Shown piece by piece: positions 25,227 through 34,900 of a stretch of DNA of 64,000 nt; position 1 is the first letter of the stretch, and the number at the start of each line of letters is the position of its first letter. The notes beneath the pieces were generated by a model, which searched no databases, had not been told where the DNA came from, and saw nothing but the letters and a program-made list of their open reading frames with translations. The translations under genes and the position numbers were made by a program. Origin of the DNA: Hominisplanchenecus faecis (GTDB taxonomy: Bacteria > Bacillota > Clostridia > Lachnospirales > Lachnospiraceae); the NCBI RefSeq assembly GCF_020687205.1, contig NZ_JAJEQE010000003.1, positions 59,385-123,384 of the forward strand. The letters are read 5' to 3'.

Positions 25227-26201
25227 ATGACAAAAAAATCTTGTTATGATATTACAACATTTGGTGAGATCCTGATCGATTTTACCTGGCAGGGAGTCAA
25301 TGAGGAAGGACAGGCAGTATTCGCACAGAACCCAGGCGGAGCTCCGGCAAACGTGGCAGTTGCGGCGGCAAAACTTGGTGCCCGCACAGCTTTTCTTGGA
25401 AAAGCAGGAAAAGATATGCATGGAGAATTTCTGAAAGAAGTACTGAAAAAAGAAAATGTTGAGACAGACGGAATGATTCTGGATGAGAAATTTTTTACGA
25501 CACTTGCGTTTGTAAAAACAGCGGAAAATGGAGAGAGATCGTTCTCTTTTGCAAGAAAACCAGGAGCAGACACCAGGATCGAAAAAGAAGAAATCCATAC
25601 CGTGATTCTGGATCAGACAAAAATTTTTCACGCAGGTTCCCTTTCGCTGACCGATCAGCCGGCAAGAGATACTACATTTTATGCAGTTAAAAGAGCAAAA
25701 AAAAATGGAAGCATGATATCCTATGATCCAAATTACAGAGCTTCTTTATGGAAAAATGAAGAGACGGCAAAAGAACAGATGCGAAGCCTGATCCCTTATG
25801 TTGATATTATGAAAATTTCAGATGAGGAGACAGAACTGCTGACCGGAAAAGAAAAACCAGAGGAAGCAGCAGAAATTTTATTTCAGAAAGGTGTTAAAAT
25901 CATTGCCGTCACGCTTGGAAGCGAAGGAGCATATCTTTACTGCAAAGAAGGCGGGATACAGATCCCGGGCTTTGCAAGCAGGGCGGTTGACACAAATGGT
26001 GCGGGAGATTCCTTCTGGGGCGGATTTTTATACTGCATCAGCAAAGCTGGAAAAAGTCCGGAGATGTTTGGCATAGAAGAACTGAAAGAATATGTGCGGT
26101 TCGGAAATGCAGTGGCAAGTCTTTGTGTAGAGAAGAAAGGGGCAATACCGGCAATGCCGACATTGGAAGAAGTTGAGAAAAAAAGACATTGCAGTTTTTA
26201 A
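25227..26201 (+). CDS. PfkB-family sugar kinase (fructokinase-like)
   Basis: A 324-residue ribokinase-fold kinase from ATG 25227 with AGGAGGA upstream. Marks are FGEILIDFTW, NPGGAPANVAVAAAKLGART, FLGKAGKDMHGEFLKEVL and the C-terminal anion-hole motif DTNGAGDSFWGGFLY with the catalytic aspartate. MPTLEEVE closes the protein as in ScrK-type fructokinases. It phosphorylates fructose or a related sugar. The stump of a GntP-type permease immediately upstream suggests it once belonged to a gluconate/fructosyl uptake operon. Its promoter now must lie in or beyond the remnant. Confidence 0.85.
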   Translation: MTKKSCYDITTFGEILIDFTWQGVNEEGQAVFAQNPGGAPANVAVAAAKLGARTAFLGKAGKDMHGEFLKEVLKKENVETDGMILDEKFFTTLAFVKTAENGERSFSFARKPGADTRIEKEEIHTVILDQTKIFHAGSLSLTDQPARDTTFYAVKRAKKNGSMISYDPNYRASLWKNEETAKEQMRSLIPYVDIMKISDEETELLTGKEKPEEAAEILFQKGVKIIAVTLGSEGAYLYCKEGGIQIPGFASRAVDTNGAGDSFWGGFLYCISKAGKSPEMFGIEELKEYVRFGNAVASLCVEKKGAIPAMPTLEEVEKKRHCSF

Positions 26202-26215
26202 AGAGATTCGTAAGG

Positions 26216-26251
26216 GACGCAAGTCACGGAAGTGTGGCTTGCGTCTTTTTT
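26216..26251 (+). terminator. Terminator of the sugar kinase
   Basis: GACGCAAG and CTTGCGTC form an 8-bp stem, extended by weaker pairs around the loop, followed by TTTTTTG. Confidence 0.85.
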
Positions 26252-26395
26252 GATTCAGCTATCCCCCGGATAAGGATGCGAAAGTGAAAAAAGTGGGAAA
26301 AAGTACAGAAATATCGTACAAAAAGAAAGGAAAAAGATAACCAGACGGGGGGCTTGTGGGGAAGAAAGAAACAGATTATGATAAATGCACTGCGA

Positions 26396-26440
26396 AAAAG
26401 AGCAGTCCGTTCGACTTGAATCAAAAGCGGCGGCTCTTTT
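26396..26440 (+). promoter_or_regulatory. Leader hairpin before the importer operon
   Basis: AAAAGAGC and GCTCTTTT can pair across a 29-base loop that also contains CCG/CGG. It lies about 40 bases before the binding-protein start, so it may act as an attenuator-like leader or be the end of an upstream short transcript. No known riboswitch or T-box motif was recognised. Confidence 0.35.
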
Positions 26441-26479
26441 CAAAACAAAAGGAAGCAGAACAGCGGAAAGGGGAAATAG

Positions 26480-28090
26480 ATGAAAAAGAAAGTGATTGCA
26501 TTGCTGCTTGCAGCGGCCATGGCAATGTCTCTGACAGCCTGTGGGGATACATCCAAAACAGGAAGTACTGCAGAAGAGACGGCAAAACAGGAGGAAACAA
26601 CGAAGGAATCAGAAAATACAGAAAAAGCCGAAGAATCAACGCTGGTATATGGATCCGGTGATTACACAAGAATCAATCCGGCGATGGATGAACACTGTGA
26701 GATTAATATGCTGTTATTTAGCGGTCTGACTGCTCATGATGCAGATGACCAGGTGATTCCGGGTCTTGCAGAAAAATGGGAATATGATGAGGACAGCTGT
26801 ACTTATACGTTCCATATTCGTGACGGGATCAAATGGCATGACGGGGAAGCTTTTACTGCAGATGATGTAAAATTTACCATCGAGGCTATTATGGATCAGG
26901 AGAATGGATCAGAAAATGCACCAAACTATGAAGATGTTCAGGAAATAAAAGTAATGGATGACCAGACGATTGCCTTTAAACTGGCAGAACCAAATGTGGC
27001 ATTTCTGGAATATATGACGATAGCGATTTTGCCAAAGCATCTTCTGGAAGGGGAAGATATGCAGGAATCAGACTTTTTCCGGCATCCTGTAGGTACAGGC
27101 CCTTATAAACTGGAAAGCTGGGATGCAGGGCAGTCTATTGTAATGACAAAAAATGAAGATTACTATCTTGGCAGTCCAAAAATCGATAAGGTGATTTTTA
27201 AAATTGTAGAGGACGATAATACACAGGCAGTTCAGCTGCAGTCCGGTGAGATTGATATGGCTTTGCTGGATCCGAAAAATGCAGAGAATTTCAAAAATAT
27301 GGATGGATACAGCTGTTACGATATGACTACTTCCGATTATCGTGGTATTATGTTTAATTTCGCAAATGATTACTGGAAGGAAAACAAAGATCTTATTCCG
27401 GCAATCTGTTATGGAATTGACCGCCAGGCAATTATAGATGCAGTACTTCTTGGACAGGGAATGCCGGCTTATGGTCCGTTACAGAGAAATATATATAACA
27501 ATGAAAAGGCAGAGCATTATGATTATAATCCGGAAAAAGCCAGAAAGATCCTTGAAGATGCAGGATGCAAGGTGGGAAAAAATGGCTTTTATGAAAGAAA
27601 CGGGGAAGAAATCGGTTTCGTCCTCAGCGTTATGTCCGGAGAGCAGGACCGAATTGATATCGCACAGGCAGCAGCTCAGCAGTTACAGGAAATAGGCATT
27701 AACTGTACGGTAGATATTCCGGCACAGATTGACTGGGGCGGACAGATGGCATGTCTGATCGGCTGGGGAAGCCCGTTTGATGCAGACGATCATACCTATA
27801 AAGTTTTTGGCACAGATAAGGGTGCAAATTATTCTTCCTACTCTAATGAGAAAGTGGATGAATATCTGACTCTGGCAAGACAGTATGAAGATCAGGAAAC
27901 CCGTGCAAAATATTATGATCTTTTCCAGGAAGAGCTGCTGCAGGATCCGCCATATGCATTTATCTGCTATATTGATGCTAATTATGTGGCAGATTCAGAT
28001 ATACAGGGAATCTCTGAAAATACGGTTCTTGGACATCATGGAGTAGGTATCTTCTGGAATATTCAGGATTGGGAAATAGTACAAGAATAA
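26480..28090 (+). CDS. Peptide/nickel-family substrate-binding lipoprotein
   Basis: A 536-residue SBP_bac_5 protein. A lipoprotein signal is clear (MKKKVIALLLAAAMAMSLTA then Cys21), followed by a Glu/Thr/Lys-rich linker. Family motifs are PGLAEKWEYDEDSCTYTFHI, IKWHDGEAFTADDVKFT, HPVGTGPYKLESWD and NPEKARKILEDAGC. It captures the substrate outside the membrane for the ATPase and permease genes that follow. Substrate could be an oligopeptide, nickel chelate or other compound; the sequence does not decide. A stem-loop directly after the gene probably keeps its message more abundant than the rest of the operon. Confidence 0.88.
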   Translation: MKKKVIALLLAAAMAMSLTACGDTSKTGSTAEETAKQEETTKESENTEKAEESTLVYGSGDYTRINPAMDEHCEINMLLFSGLTAHDADDQVIPGLAEKWEYDEDSCTYTFHIRDGIKWHDGEAFTADDVKFTIEAIMDQENGSENAPNYEDVQEIKVMDDQTIAFKLAEPNVAFLEYMTIAILPKHLLEGEDMQESDFFRHPVGTGPYKLESWDAGQSIVMTKNEDYYLGSPKIDKVIFKIVEDDNTQAVQLQSGEIDMALLDPKNAENFKNMDGYSCYDMTTSDYRGIMFNFANDYWKENKDLIPAICYGIDRQAIIDAVLLGQGMPAYGPLQRNIYNNEKAEHYDYNPEKARKILEDAGCKVGKNGFYERNGEEIGFVLSVMSGEQDRIDIAQAAAQQLQEIGINCTVDIPAQIDWGGQMACLIGWGSPFDADDHTYKVFGTDKGANYSSYSNEKVDEYLTLARQYEDQETRAKYYDLFQEELLQDPPYAFICYIDANYVADSDIQGISENTVLGHHGVGIFWNIQDWEIVQE

Positions 28091-28097
28091 AAGAGAG

Positions 28098-28131
28098 CTG
28101 CAAAGAGACTGGGAACAGTCTCTTTATGCAG
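28098..28131 (+). promoter_or_regulatory. Intercistronic stem-loop after the binding-protein gene
   Basis: CTGCA and TGCAG enclose AAAGAGACT/AGTCTCTTT with the loop GGGAAC. No T tract follows, so it is more likely an mRNA-stabilising or partial-attenuation hairpin than a full terminator. Such hairpins are common between a binding-protein gene and its membrane components. Confidence 0.65.
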
Positions 28132-28147
28132 TTATAAGAGGTTCATT

Positions 28148-29164
28148 ATGAGAGAGTTACTGAAGACAGAGCATTTATCAGTAAGTTTTTTTACAAAATC
28201 CGGTGAAGTGGAGGCAGTTCGAGATGTCAGCCTGACCGTAGAGGAAGGGGAAGTCCTGGCTATAGTAGGAGAATCCGGATGTGGGAAAAGTGCATTATGT
28301 AAAAGCATTATGAAATTGCTTCCGAAGACGGCAAAAATTAAATCCGGGAAGATCCTGGCAGATGGCATAGATATCACGGATTATACGCAGAGAAATATGT
28401 CACGGCTGCGGGGAGCCCTTTTTTCCATGATATTTCAGGATCCGATGACATCACTCAATCCGACAATGACCATCGGGAAACAGATCGAAGAAGCTGTGCG
28501 GATCCATAATAAAAAAATGCCCAAAAAGCAGGTGAAAAAGAAAGTTCTTGAATTGATGCAGCTGGTGGAAATTGATGAGCCGGAAGTGAGAATTTCGCAG
28601 TATCCACATGAATTTTCAGGTGGAATGCGCCAGAGGGCAGTTATGGCAATCGCACTTGCAGGCAATCCCAAAATTCTGTTTGCGGATGAGCCGACCACGG
28701 CACTGGATGTGACGATTCAGGCTCAGATTCTTGATGTTTTTCGGAGAATCCAGAAAAAACTCGGGATAGCAACCGTTTTTATCAGCCATGATCTTGGGGT
28801 TGTAGCAGGGGTGGCAGATCGTGTAGCGGTTATGTATGCAGGAAAAATTGTGGAAATCGGAACAGCGGAAGAGATTTTTTATGATCCAAGGCATCCGTAT
28901 ACATGGGGGCTGCTGCAGTCTCTTCCGATTTTGTCCAGGGGGAAAGAATGGCTTCCGACATTACCGGGAATGCCTCCAACCCTGATCCATCCGCCAAAAG
29001 GTGATGCATTTGCAGAGAGAAATGCGTATGCGATGAGGATAGATTATGAAAAAGAGCCGCCCATGTTTCAGGTTACGGACACGCACTATGCAGCTACCTG
29101 GCTGCTGGATGAACGAGCTCCGGAAGTAAAGGCTCCGATTGGAGAACGAAGATATGGAAAATAA
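28148..29164 (+). CDS. Oligopeptide-type ABC ATPase (OppD/DppD)
   Basis: A 338-residue ATPase. Walker A is GESGCGKSALCKSI, the Q-loop FSMIFQDPMTSLNPT, signature FSGGMRQRAVMAIALA, Walker B KILFADEPTTALDVT and H-loop ISHDLG. The C-terminal oligopeptide-transporter extension (LPTLPGMPPTLIHPPKGDAF) is present, but the usual cysteine cluster of that extension is missing here: it reads GDAFAERNAYAM. It pairs with the next ATPase, whose start overlaps by 11 bases. Confidence 0.88.
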   Translation: MRELLKTEHLSVSFFTKSGEVEAVRDVSLTVEEGEVLAIVGESGCGKSALCKSIMKLLPKTAKIKSGKILADGIDITDYTQRNMSRLRGALFSMIFQDPMTSLNPTMTIGKQIEEAVRIHNKKMPKKQVKKKVLELMQLVEIDEPEVRISQYPHEFSGGMRQRAVMAIALAGNPKILFADEPTTALDVTIQAQILDVFRRIQKKLGIATVFISHDLGVVAGVADRVAVMYAGKIVEIGTAEEIFYDPRHPYTWGLLQSLPILSRGKEWLPTLPGMPPTLIHPPKGDAFAERNAYAMRIDYEKEPPMFQVTDTHYAATWLLDERAPEVKAPIGERRYGK

Positions 29165-29966
29165 CAGTTTACTGGATGTGCAGCATCTTTCGCATATGTT
29201 TCACCTGAAGAGAAAAATGACAGTAAAAGCGATAGATGATGTATCTTTTCAAATAAAAAAAGGGGAAATTTACGGACTGGTAGGGGAATCTGGATCAGGA
29301 AAATCTACAGTGGCACGCTGTATTATGAATATATATAAACCTTCTGAAGGAGAAATATTTTACAAAGGGATCCCAATCTGTAAAAACAAAGAGTTTCGAA
29401 AAAATCGGAAAATGCTGCAGATGACACGGCAAATGATTTTTCAGGATTCCGCATCCAGTCTGAATCCGAGAATGAAAATCGAGGATATTGTAGCAGAACC
29501 GCTGCGTATTTATTCAGGAAAGGGCAGGCCAGGTAAAAAAGAGATAGAAAAACAGTTAGAGCTTGTTGGACTGGATCGCAGTTATATGGAAAAATATCCA
29601 TGTGAATTATCCGGTGGACAGCGGCAGAGAGTAGCGATTGCACGGGCACTCTCCACAAAACCGGAGCTGATCGTGGCAGATGAACCGATTGCATCGCTTG
29701 ATGTGTCAATTCAGGCACAGATGGTAAATCTGTTTCGGAAATTACAGAAAGAACAGGGTTTTTCATTTCTTTTTATTGCTCATGATCTTTCAATGGTGGA
29801 GTTTCTGTGTGACAGGACAGGTGTTATGTATCACGGGAAACTGGTGGAGGAAGGGAGAACAAAAGATATTTTCGCCCATCCGGAACATGAATATACCAAA
29901 GCACTGTTAGCGGCAGTCCCAATACCGGATCCACGAATAGAAAGACAGAAAGGTGAAGTGTTATGA
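29154..29966 (+). CDS. Oligopeptide-type ABC ATPase (OppF/DppF)
   Basis: A 270-residue ATPase from ATG 29154, overlapping the preceding gene; GGAGAACG lies upstream. Walker A is GESGSGKSTVARCI, Q-loop RQMIFQDSASSLNPRM, signature LSGGQRQRVAIARALS, Walker B LIVADEPIASLDVS and H-loop IAHDLSMV. It energises import together with the OppD-like protein. Slightly shorter than typical OppF because the C-terminal extension ends soon after the last helix. Confidence 0.88.
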   Translation: MENNSLLDVQHLSHMFHLKRKMTVKAIDDVSFQIKKGEIYGLVGESGSGKSTVARCIMNIYKPSEGEIFYKGIPICKNKEFRKNRKMLQMTRQMIFQDSASSLNPRMKIEDIVAEPLRIYSGKGRPGKKEIEKQLELVGLDRSYMEKYPCELSGGQRQRVAIARALSTKPELIVADEPIASLDVSIQAQMVNLFRKLQKEQGFSFLFIAHDLSMVEFLCDRTGVMYHGKLVEEGRTKDIFAHPEHEYTKALLAAVPIPDPRIERQKGEVL

Positions 29967-30970
29967 GAGGTGAACGAATGCTGTATTATGGAAAAAAACT
30001 GGTGATTTTTATGATCAGTGTAGGACTGCTCTCTCTTGTGACATTTTATGTTTCCAGACTTGCACCGGGAGATCCACTGTTTTCTTACTACGGAGAACGA
30101 GTGGAAAAGATGAGTCCTGAAGAAAGAGAGTGGGCAGAAGAAAAACTTGGTCTGAATGATAAAATTTCTGTACAGTATAGCAGGTGGATCAATCAGGTCT
30201 TTCATGGAAATTTCGGACGTTCTTATAAATATAAGATGGATGTACTGGATGTGCTGAAAAGCAGACTTGGTAATACCCTGCTTCTTGGCGGTACTGGCTT
30301 TTTGATTATATTTGCAGGTGCATTGCTGCTGGGAGTCATATGTGCATGGAAAGAAGGCGGATGGCTGGATAAAATCATCTGTAAAGCAGGGACGATCATA
30401 AGCTGTGTCCCGGAGTTCTGGCTGGCACTGGTGCTGATTCTTGTATTTTCTGTTTCGCTGCGATGGCTGCCAAGTTCCGGGGCATATGCAGTCGGGCAGG
30501 AAAAAAACATTTCCGACCGAATCTTACATATGATCCTGCCTTTGACTGTGATCGTGACAGAACATCTCTGGTATTATGGCTACATGGTCCGGAATAAAAT
30601 GCTGGATGAAATCCGTGCAGATTATGTGCTGCTGGCAAAAGCAAAAGGAATAAAAAAATCCCGTATTATGCTGGTACATTGTATGAGAAATATCATGCCA
30701 TCATATCTGAGTATTATGGCGATTTCGGTAACGCATATCATGGGAGGAACTTATGTGGCAGAGACTGTTTTTTCTTATCCCGGAATAGGGACACTGGCAT
30801 ATGAAAGTGCCCGTTATAAAGACTATAATTTACTGATGATCATCAGTCTGATGTCAGGGATCATAATCATTGCCTGTAATATGGCTGCACAGATTCTTAA
30901 TGAGAGGATTGATCCGAGAATGCGTATCAGCAGGCAGTCGGAAATGCAGGAGGTGGATAACTATGAGTGA
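29963..30970 (+). CDS. ABC permease (OppB/DppB type)
   Basis: A 335-residue six-helix permease starting in an ATGA overlap with the upstream ATPase; a second good start (ATG 29978 after GAGAGGTG) is possible. It has the N-terminal FYVSRLAPGDPLFSYYGE segment, the EAA-type loop region RADYVLLAKAKGIKKSRIML with RNIMPSYLSIMA, and GGTYVAETVFSYPGIG. It forms half of the membrane channel with the following permease. Confidence 0.88.
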   Translation: MRGERMLYYGKKLVIFMISVGLLSLVTFYVSRLAPGDPLFSYYGERVEKMSPEEREWAEEKLGLNDKISVQYSRWINQVFHGNFGRSYKYKMDVLDVLKSRLGNTLLLGGTGFLIIFAGALLLGVICAWKEGGWLDKIICKAGTIISCVPEFWLALVLILVFSVSLRWLPSSGAYAVGQEKNISDRILHMILPLTVIVTEHLWYYGYMVRNKMLDEIRADYVLLAKAKGIKKSRIMLVHCMRNIMPSYLSIMAISVTHIMGGTYVAETVFSYPGIGTLAYESARYKDYNLLMIISLMSGIIIIACNMAAQILNERIDPRMRISRQSEMQEVDNYE

Positions 30971-31853
30971 CCTGTTTGAAATGGTTGGAGTAAAACCAGA
31001 GCTTGCAGAACAGCAGGTACCGGAAAAAGAAAACAGATGGTATGATACGATTCCATGGTTGTCTGTCATCATTCTGATACTGATTGTGGGTGGCTGTCTG
31101 TTCTGCAATCGAATCATGACAAAAGATCCGTCTTACATGGATCTGAAAAATTATACAATTGCTCCATGTAAAGAATTTTTGTTTGGAACAGATACTATGG
31201 GGCGTGATATTTTTTCCATGATCTGGTATGGCGGACGGCAGTCTCTGTTTATCGGAATTGCAGCAACCGTGATATCTACCGGTATTGCAATCATATTTGG
31301 CACGGTAAGCGGCATGGCACCGGAATGGCTGGATATGCTGCTCATGAGGGCAACAGAGATTCTGCTGAGCATTCCGAATCTTTTAACGGTTATTTTTCTG
31401 CAGGCCATTCTTGGAAAGGCAAATGTATTCAGTCTGTCTTTTGTGATAGGGATTACGAGTTGGATGAGTATAGCCAAAATTATCAGAACAGAAGTGCGGC
31501 AGCTGCGAAACAATGAATATGTAATTGCGGCCAGGTGCATGGGGGGAGGATTTTTTTATATTCTTTATAAACATCTTGCACCCAATTTTTTATCTTCCAT
31601 CATGTTTATGGTTGTCATGAATATCCGAAGTGCTATTGTGGAAGAGTCAACATTAAGTTTCATCGGGATAGGACTTCCGCTGGAAGTTATTTCATGGGGA
31701 AGTATGCTGTCACTGTCAGAAAAAGCACTGCTTACAGGTGCCTGGTGGATTATCCTGATTCCCGGTGTTTTTCTTGTTGTGACATTATTGTGTATTACCA
31801 GTATTGGAGACTGTATCAGAAAAAAATTAAATAAACAGGAAAGTAATTTATAA
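30963..31853 (+). CDS. ABC permease (OppC/DppC type)
   Basis: A 296-residue permease from ATG 30963, preceded by CAGGAGGTG and overlapping the end of the OppB-like gene. An N-terminal cytosolic tail precedes helix 1 (SVIILILIVGGCLFCNRIM). The typical LFGTDTMGRDIFSMIWYGGR and the loop NNEYVIAARCMGGGFFYILY are present, with EESTLSFIGIGLPLEVISWG near the C-terminus. It completes the importer. The gene order binding protein-ATPase-ATPase-permease-permease differs from the more common permeases-first order. Confidence 0.88.
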   Translation: MSDLFEMVGVKPELAEQQVPEKENRWYDTIPWLSVIILILIVGGCLFCNRIMTKDPSYMDLKNYTIAPCKEFLFGTDTMGRDIFSMIWYGGRQSLFIGIAATVISTGIAIIFGTVSGMAPEWLDMLLMRATEILLSIPNLLTVIFLQAILGKANVFSLSFVIGITSWMSIAKIIRTEVRQLRNNEYVIAARCMGGGFFYILYKHLAPNFLSSIMFMVVMNIRSAIVEESTLSFIGIGLPLEVISWGSMLSLSEKALLTGAWWIILIPGVFLVVTLLCITSIGDCIRKKLNKQESNL

Positions 31854-31939
31854 AAAGCAGGAGCCGAGATTCCCGAAAAGTCAATTGACACATCGGAAAC
31901 TATAAAGAATTCCTCTCCAGGTTATGGCATAATCTATGC

Positions 31940-31945
31940 TATAAT
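31940..31945 (+). promoter_or_regulatory. Extended -10 promoter of the LRR surface protein
   Basis: TATAAT at 31940-31945 is preceded by TATGC, giving an extended -10 element; a clear -35 is lacking at standard spacing. The gene's ribosome site GAGAGGAGGG and ATG 31997 follow. Confidence 0.5.
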
Positions 31946-31996
31946 TATCATAGCTGGCCGGACAAAGAAAGACGCTTACAGAGAGGAGGGCATCCT

Positions 31997-34900
31997 ATGA
32001 AAACAAGATTAAAGAACATGATAAGTAAGCTGCTCACAATCTGCCTGATGTTGCTGCTGCTGTTGGGTGCAGCAACACTTTCGGCAGAGGCCGCAGGGAT
32101 TACGGGAGAAGAAAAGGTACCAGGAGATGCAGGGTTCGGATTTACTTATGCATTTGTATCACCCACAACTATTGAAATCACATCTTATGATGGTTACGAG
32201 AGAGAAGTTAATATTCCGGCAGCTATTGATGGATATACCGTAGTTGGTATCCAAAATTTTCGTACAGGATATGCAAAGCCAAATGCATTTGTGCAGAAGG
32301 TTATTTTGCCTGAAACAGTGACCTATATTGCAGATGATGCATTTTATGATGAAAAGGACTGGAGTGCACAGGTTCATTCTGAACTGCGTGAAATTGTTTT
32401 GAATGAAGGTCTGAAAACGATAGGGGAACGTGCATTTTATAATAATTCATACCTGAAAAAAATCGAAATCCCGTCCAGTGTAACAGAAATCGGAAAGGAT
32501 GCTTTCGCTTCCTGTTCAGATCTTTCTGACATTACTTTTAAGGGAAGTAATACGTTTCTGCACGGAGGAGCATTTAACATCAGCACAGGAAAAATAAACA
32601 AGATGTATGAAGACTGGCTTTATGACAACAGCTCGGATGATTTCCTGATCTGGCAGGGACAGCTTATCGCCTATAAAGGTACGGGCAAAACACCTGTCAT
32701 TCCGGATACGGTTTCGGTAATCGGAGCCGGTGTGTTTCGGGAAAGAGATATTACCAAAGTGACGATTCCATCGAGCGTCCAGGAAATAGGCGATGCTGCT
32801 TTTTATAACTGTACTTCATTGTCTGCTGTGGATATTCCGGGCAGCGTTAAACGTATAGATGACAGTGCTTTCTCCGGTTGCAGCAGCATGAAGTCTGTTA
32901 CGTTCCACGAGGGTCTGGAAGTCATTGGTGACGGAAGCTTCCGTGAGTGTGAAAGCCTGAATCGCCTTGATCTTCCTGAAGGTCTCACAACGCTGGAGGA
33001 CGCAGCATTTTATGATTGTATAAATATTGAAGATTTCACTTTTCCTGCATCGCTGGGCGATATGGAATGGTCAAGCATATATACTTCGAAATGGTATGAA
33101 AATCTTCCTGACGGTGCGGAACTTTATTGTGGAAGCGTATTTCTTGGCTGCAAGAACGCAGGATATCCAGAAAAATTAACTGTTCGTCCGGGGACAAAGA
33201 TGGTGCGTATCGAGAATTCCCTGAGCGGTGTGAAAGAATTGAATTTGCCGGATGGGTTAGAATCACTTATCATACCGGATGACGGCACAGATAGCGGCAG
33301 CATCACCATCACCAGTCTCACGGTTCCTGAGAGTGTTAATTACATTGATCTGAATAATATGCCTGAGCTGACGGATATAAAACTGCCTGAGACAGCAGTT
33401 TTAGCAAATGATTGTTTTGCAGCCTGCTATAAAATCAAAAATCTTATCATACCACGTGGAAACATAACTTTAAATGGGGTGAATGTCGGACGGACGGCCA
33501 ATGTGGTTTTGCCGGATGATGTATTAGAGGTGAACGGTCCGATTTCAAACGGAGGAAGCAGCTGGGATAATATAAACAGCGGCAACTCGACTCTGAAGTC
33601 AATAGACCTTAAAAATGTTCGAATTCTTACAAATGGTGCACTGGCAAACTGCATAGTGCTGGATAAGGTCACTTTACCGGATTCGCTGATCACCCTTGGC
33701 GTGAGTGCGTTTCAAAATTGCAGGAAACTTCGCAGCATCGAAGGAGGCGGAAATGTTCGCCAGATAGGCAGCAGTTGTTTCGCTGATTGCTCTGAGCTGG
33801 ATGATTTCGGTGATTTGGAGAAGAGTGTAAGGAATGTGGGTGTACTGGCATTTCTGGACACTGACTGGTTCCACGATCAGCCTAACGGAGTGGTATATTT
33901 CGGCAAAGCGGCATATGCATACAAAGGCACTATGGCAAAGGACACTGTTTTAAACATTAAGGAAGGGACGGTCTTTGTATCCTATCAGTTTCTTGCAGGA
34001 CAGAAAGAACTGAACCCGAACTTCGACCAGCCGAATCTTGCAGGCCTTATTCTTCCGCAAAGCTGTAAGTATATTGATGGTTATGCCTTTGCAGGTGCCG
34101 GGAATATAAAATTCATAGATCTGGGCGGTGCTATTTACATCGGAGGCAGTGCATTTAATGACAATGCCTGTGAAACGATTGTTTTGCCGGATTCTGTCCG
34201 TTTTGTTGGCAACAATGCGTTCTCGGCAGCAAATATCAGGGCAGTGCATCTCAACGAAGGCTTGCAGGCATTAGATGAAGGGGCATTCTTCTCGTATGGA
34301 GCAGGTAAAGGTATAAAGGTTCCTGCCAGCGTTGCATACATCGGTCCACAAGCCATTGGATATTGTCCGGTTGATCCGGATATTCCATTTGCAGGTACGA
34401 AGAAGATTGACGGTTTTGCTGTTGGAGGAGAGCCTGGCAGTGTGGCACAGTCATATGCTGAAACGAACGAATTCGACTTTGAAACCTCCGTATGTACAGC
34501 ACATCAGCCTGTAACGGAGACAGTTGATGCAACCTGCCAGACCGGAGGATTTACCTGTACAGTTTGTGCCGTATGCGGCACAGTGACAGAGTCGGAAAAA
34601 ACAGCCGTAGTCGCCCACAAGGCTGTCGCCAACGATAAGATCGAGGCAACCTGTACCGGCAGCGGCTATACCGGTGGAACGCATTGCATTTTCTGTGGAA
34701 AGACGATTACAGAGCCGCAAAAAACCCCTGCATTAGGCCATGACTGGGTGATAGCCCTCGAAGAATATCCGGGTTCAGCCTATACAGGTATGACGCGGTA
34801 CTATTGCCGCCGCTGCACTTTTACATGGCATGAAGAAAATGAAAGCGGACACGTCCACAATTATGATTACTGTATGCAAACCGTCTATGCTACATGCAAG

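Noticed and set aside
26396..26440. T-box or known riboswitch leader
   Set aside because: The long-loop hairpin lacks the conserved T-box sequence and any metabolite-aptamer core that I recognise.
26480..31853. Dedicated nickel importer feeding the CODH-like enzyme
   Set aside because: The family includes nickel and peptide importers; no residue seen decides for nickel, and the loci are separated by other genes.
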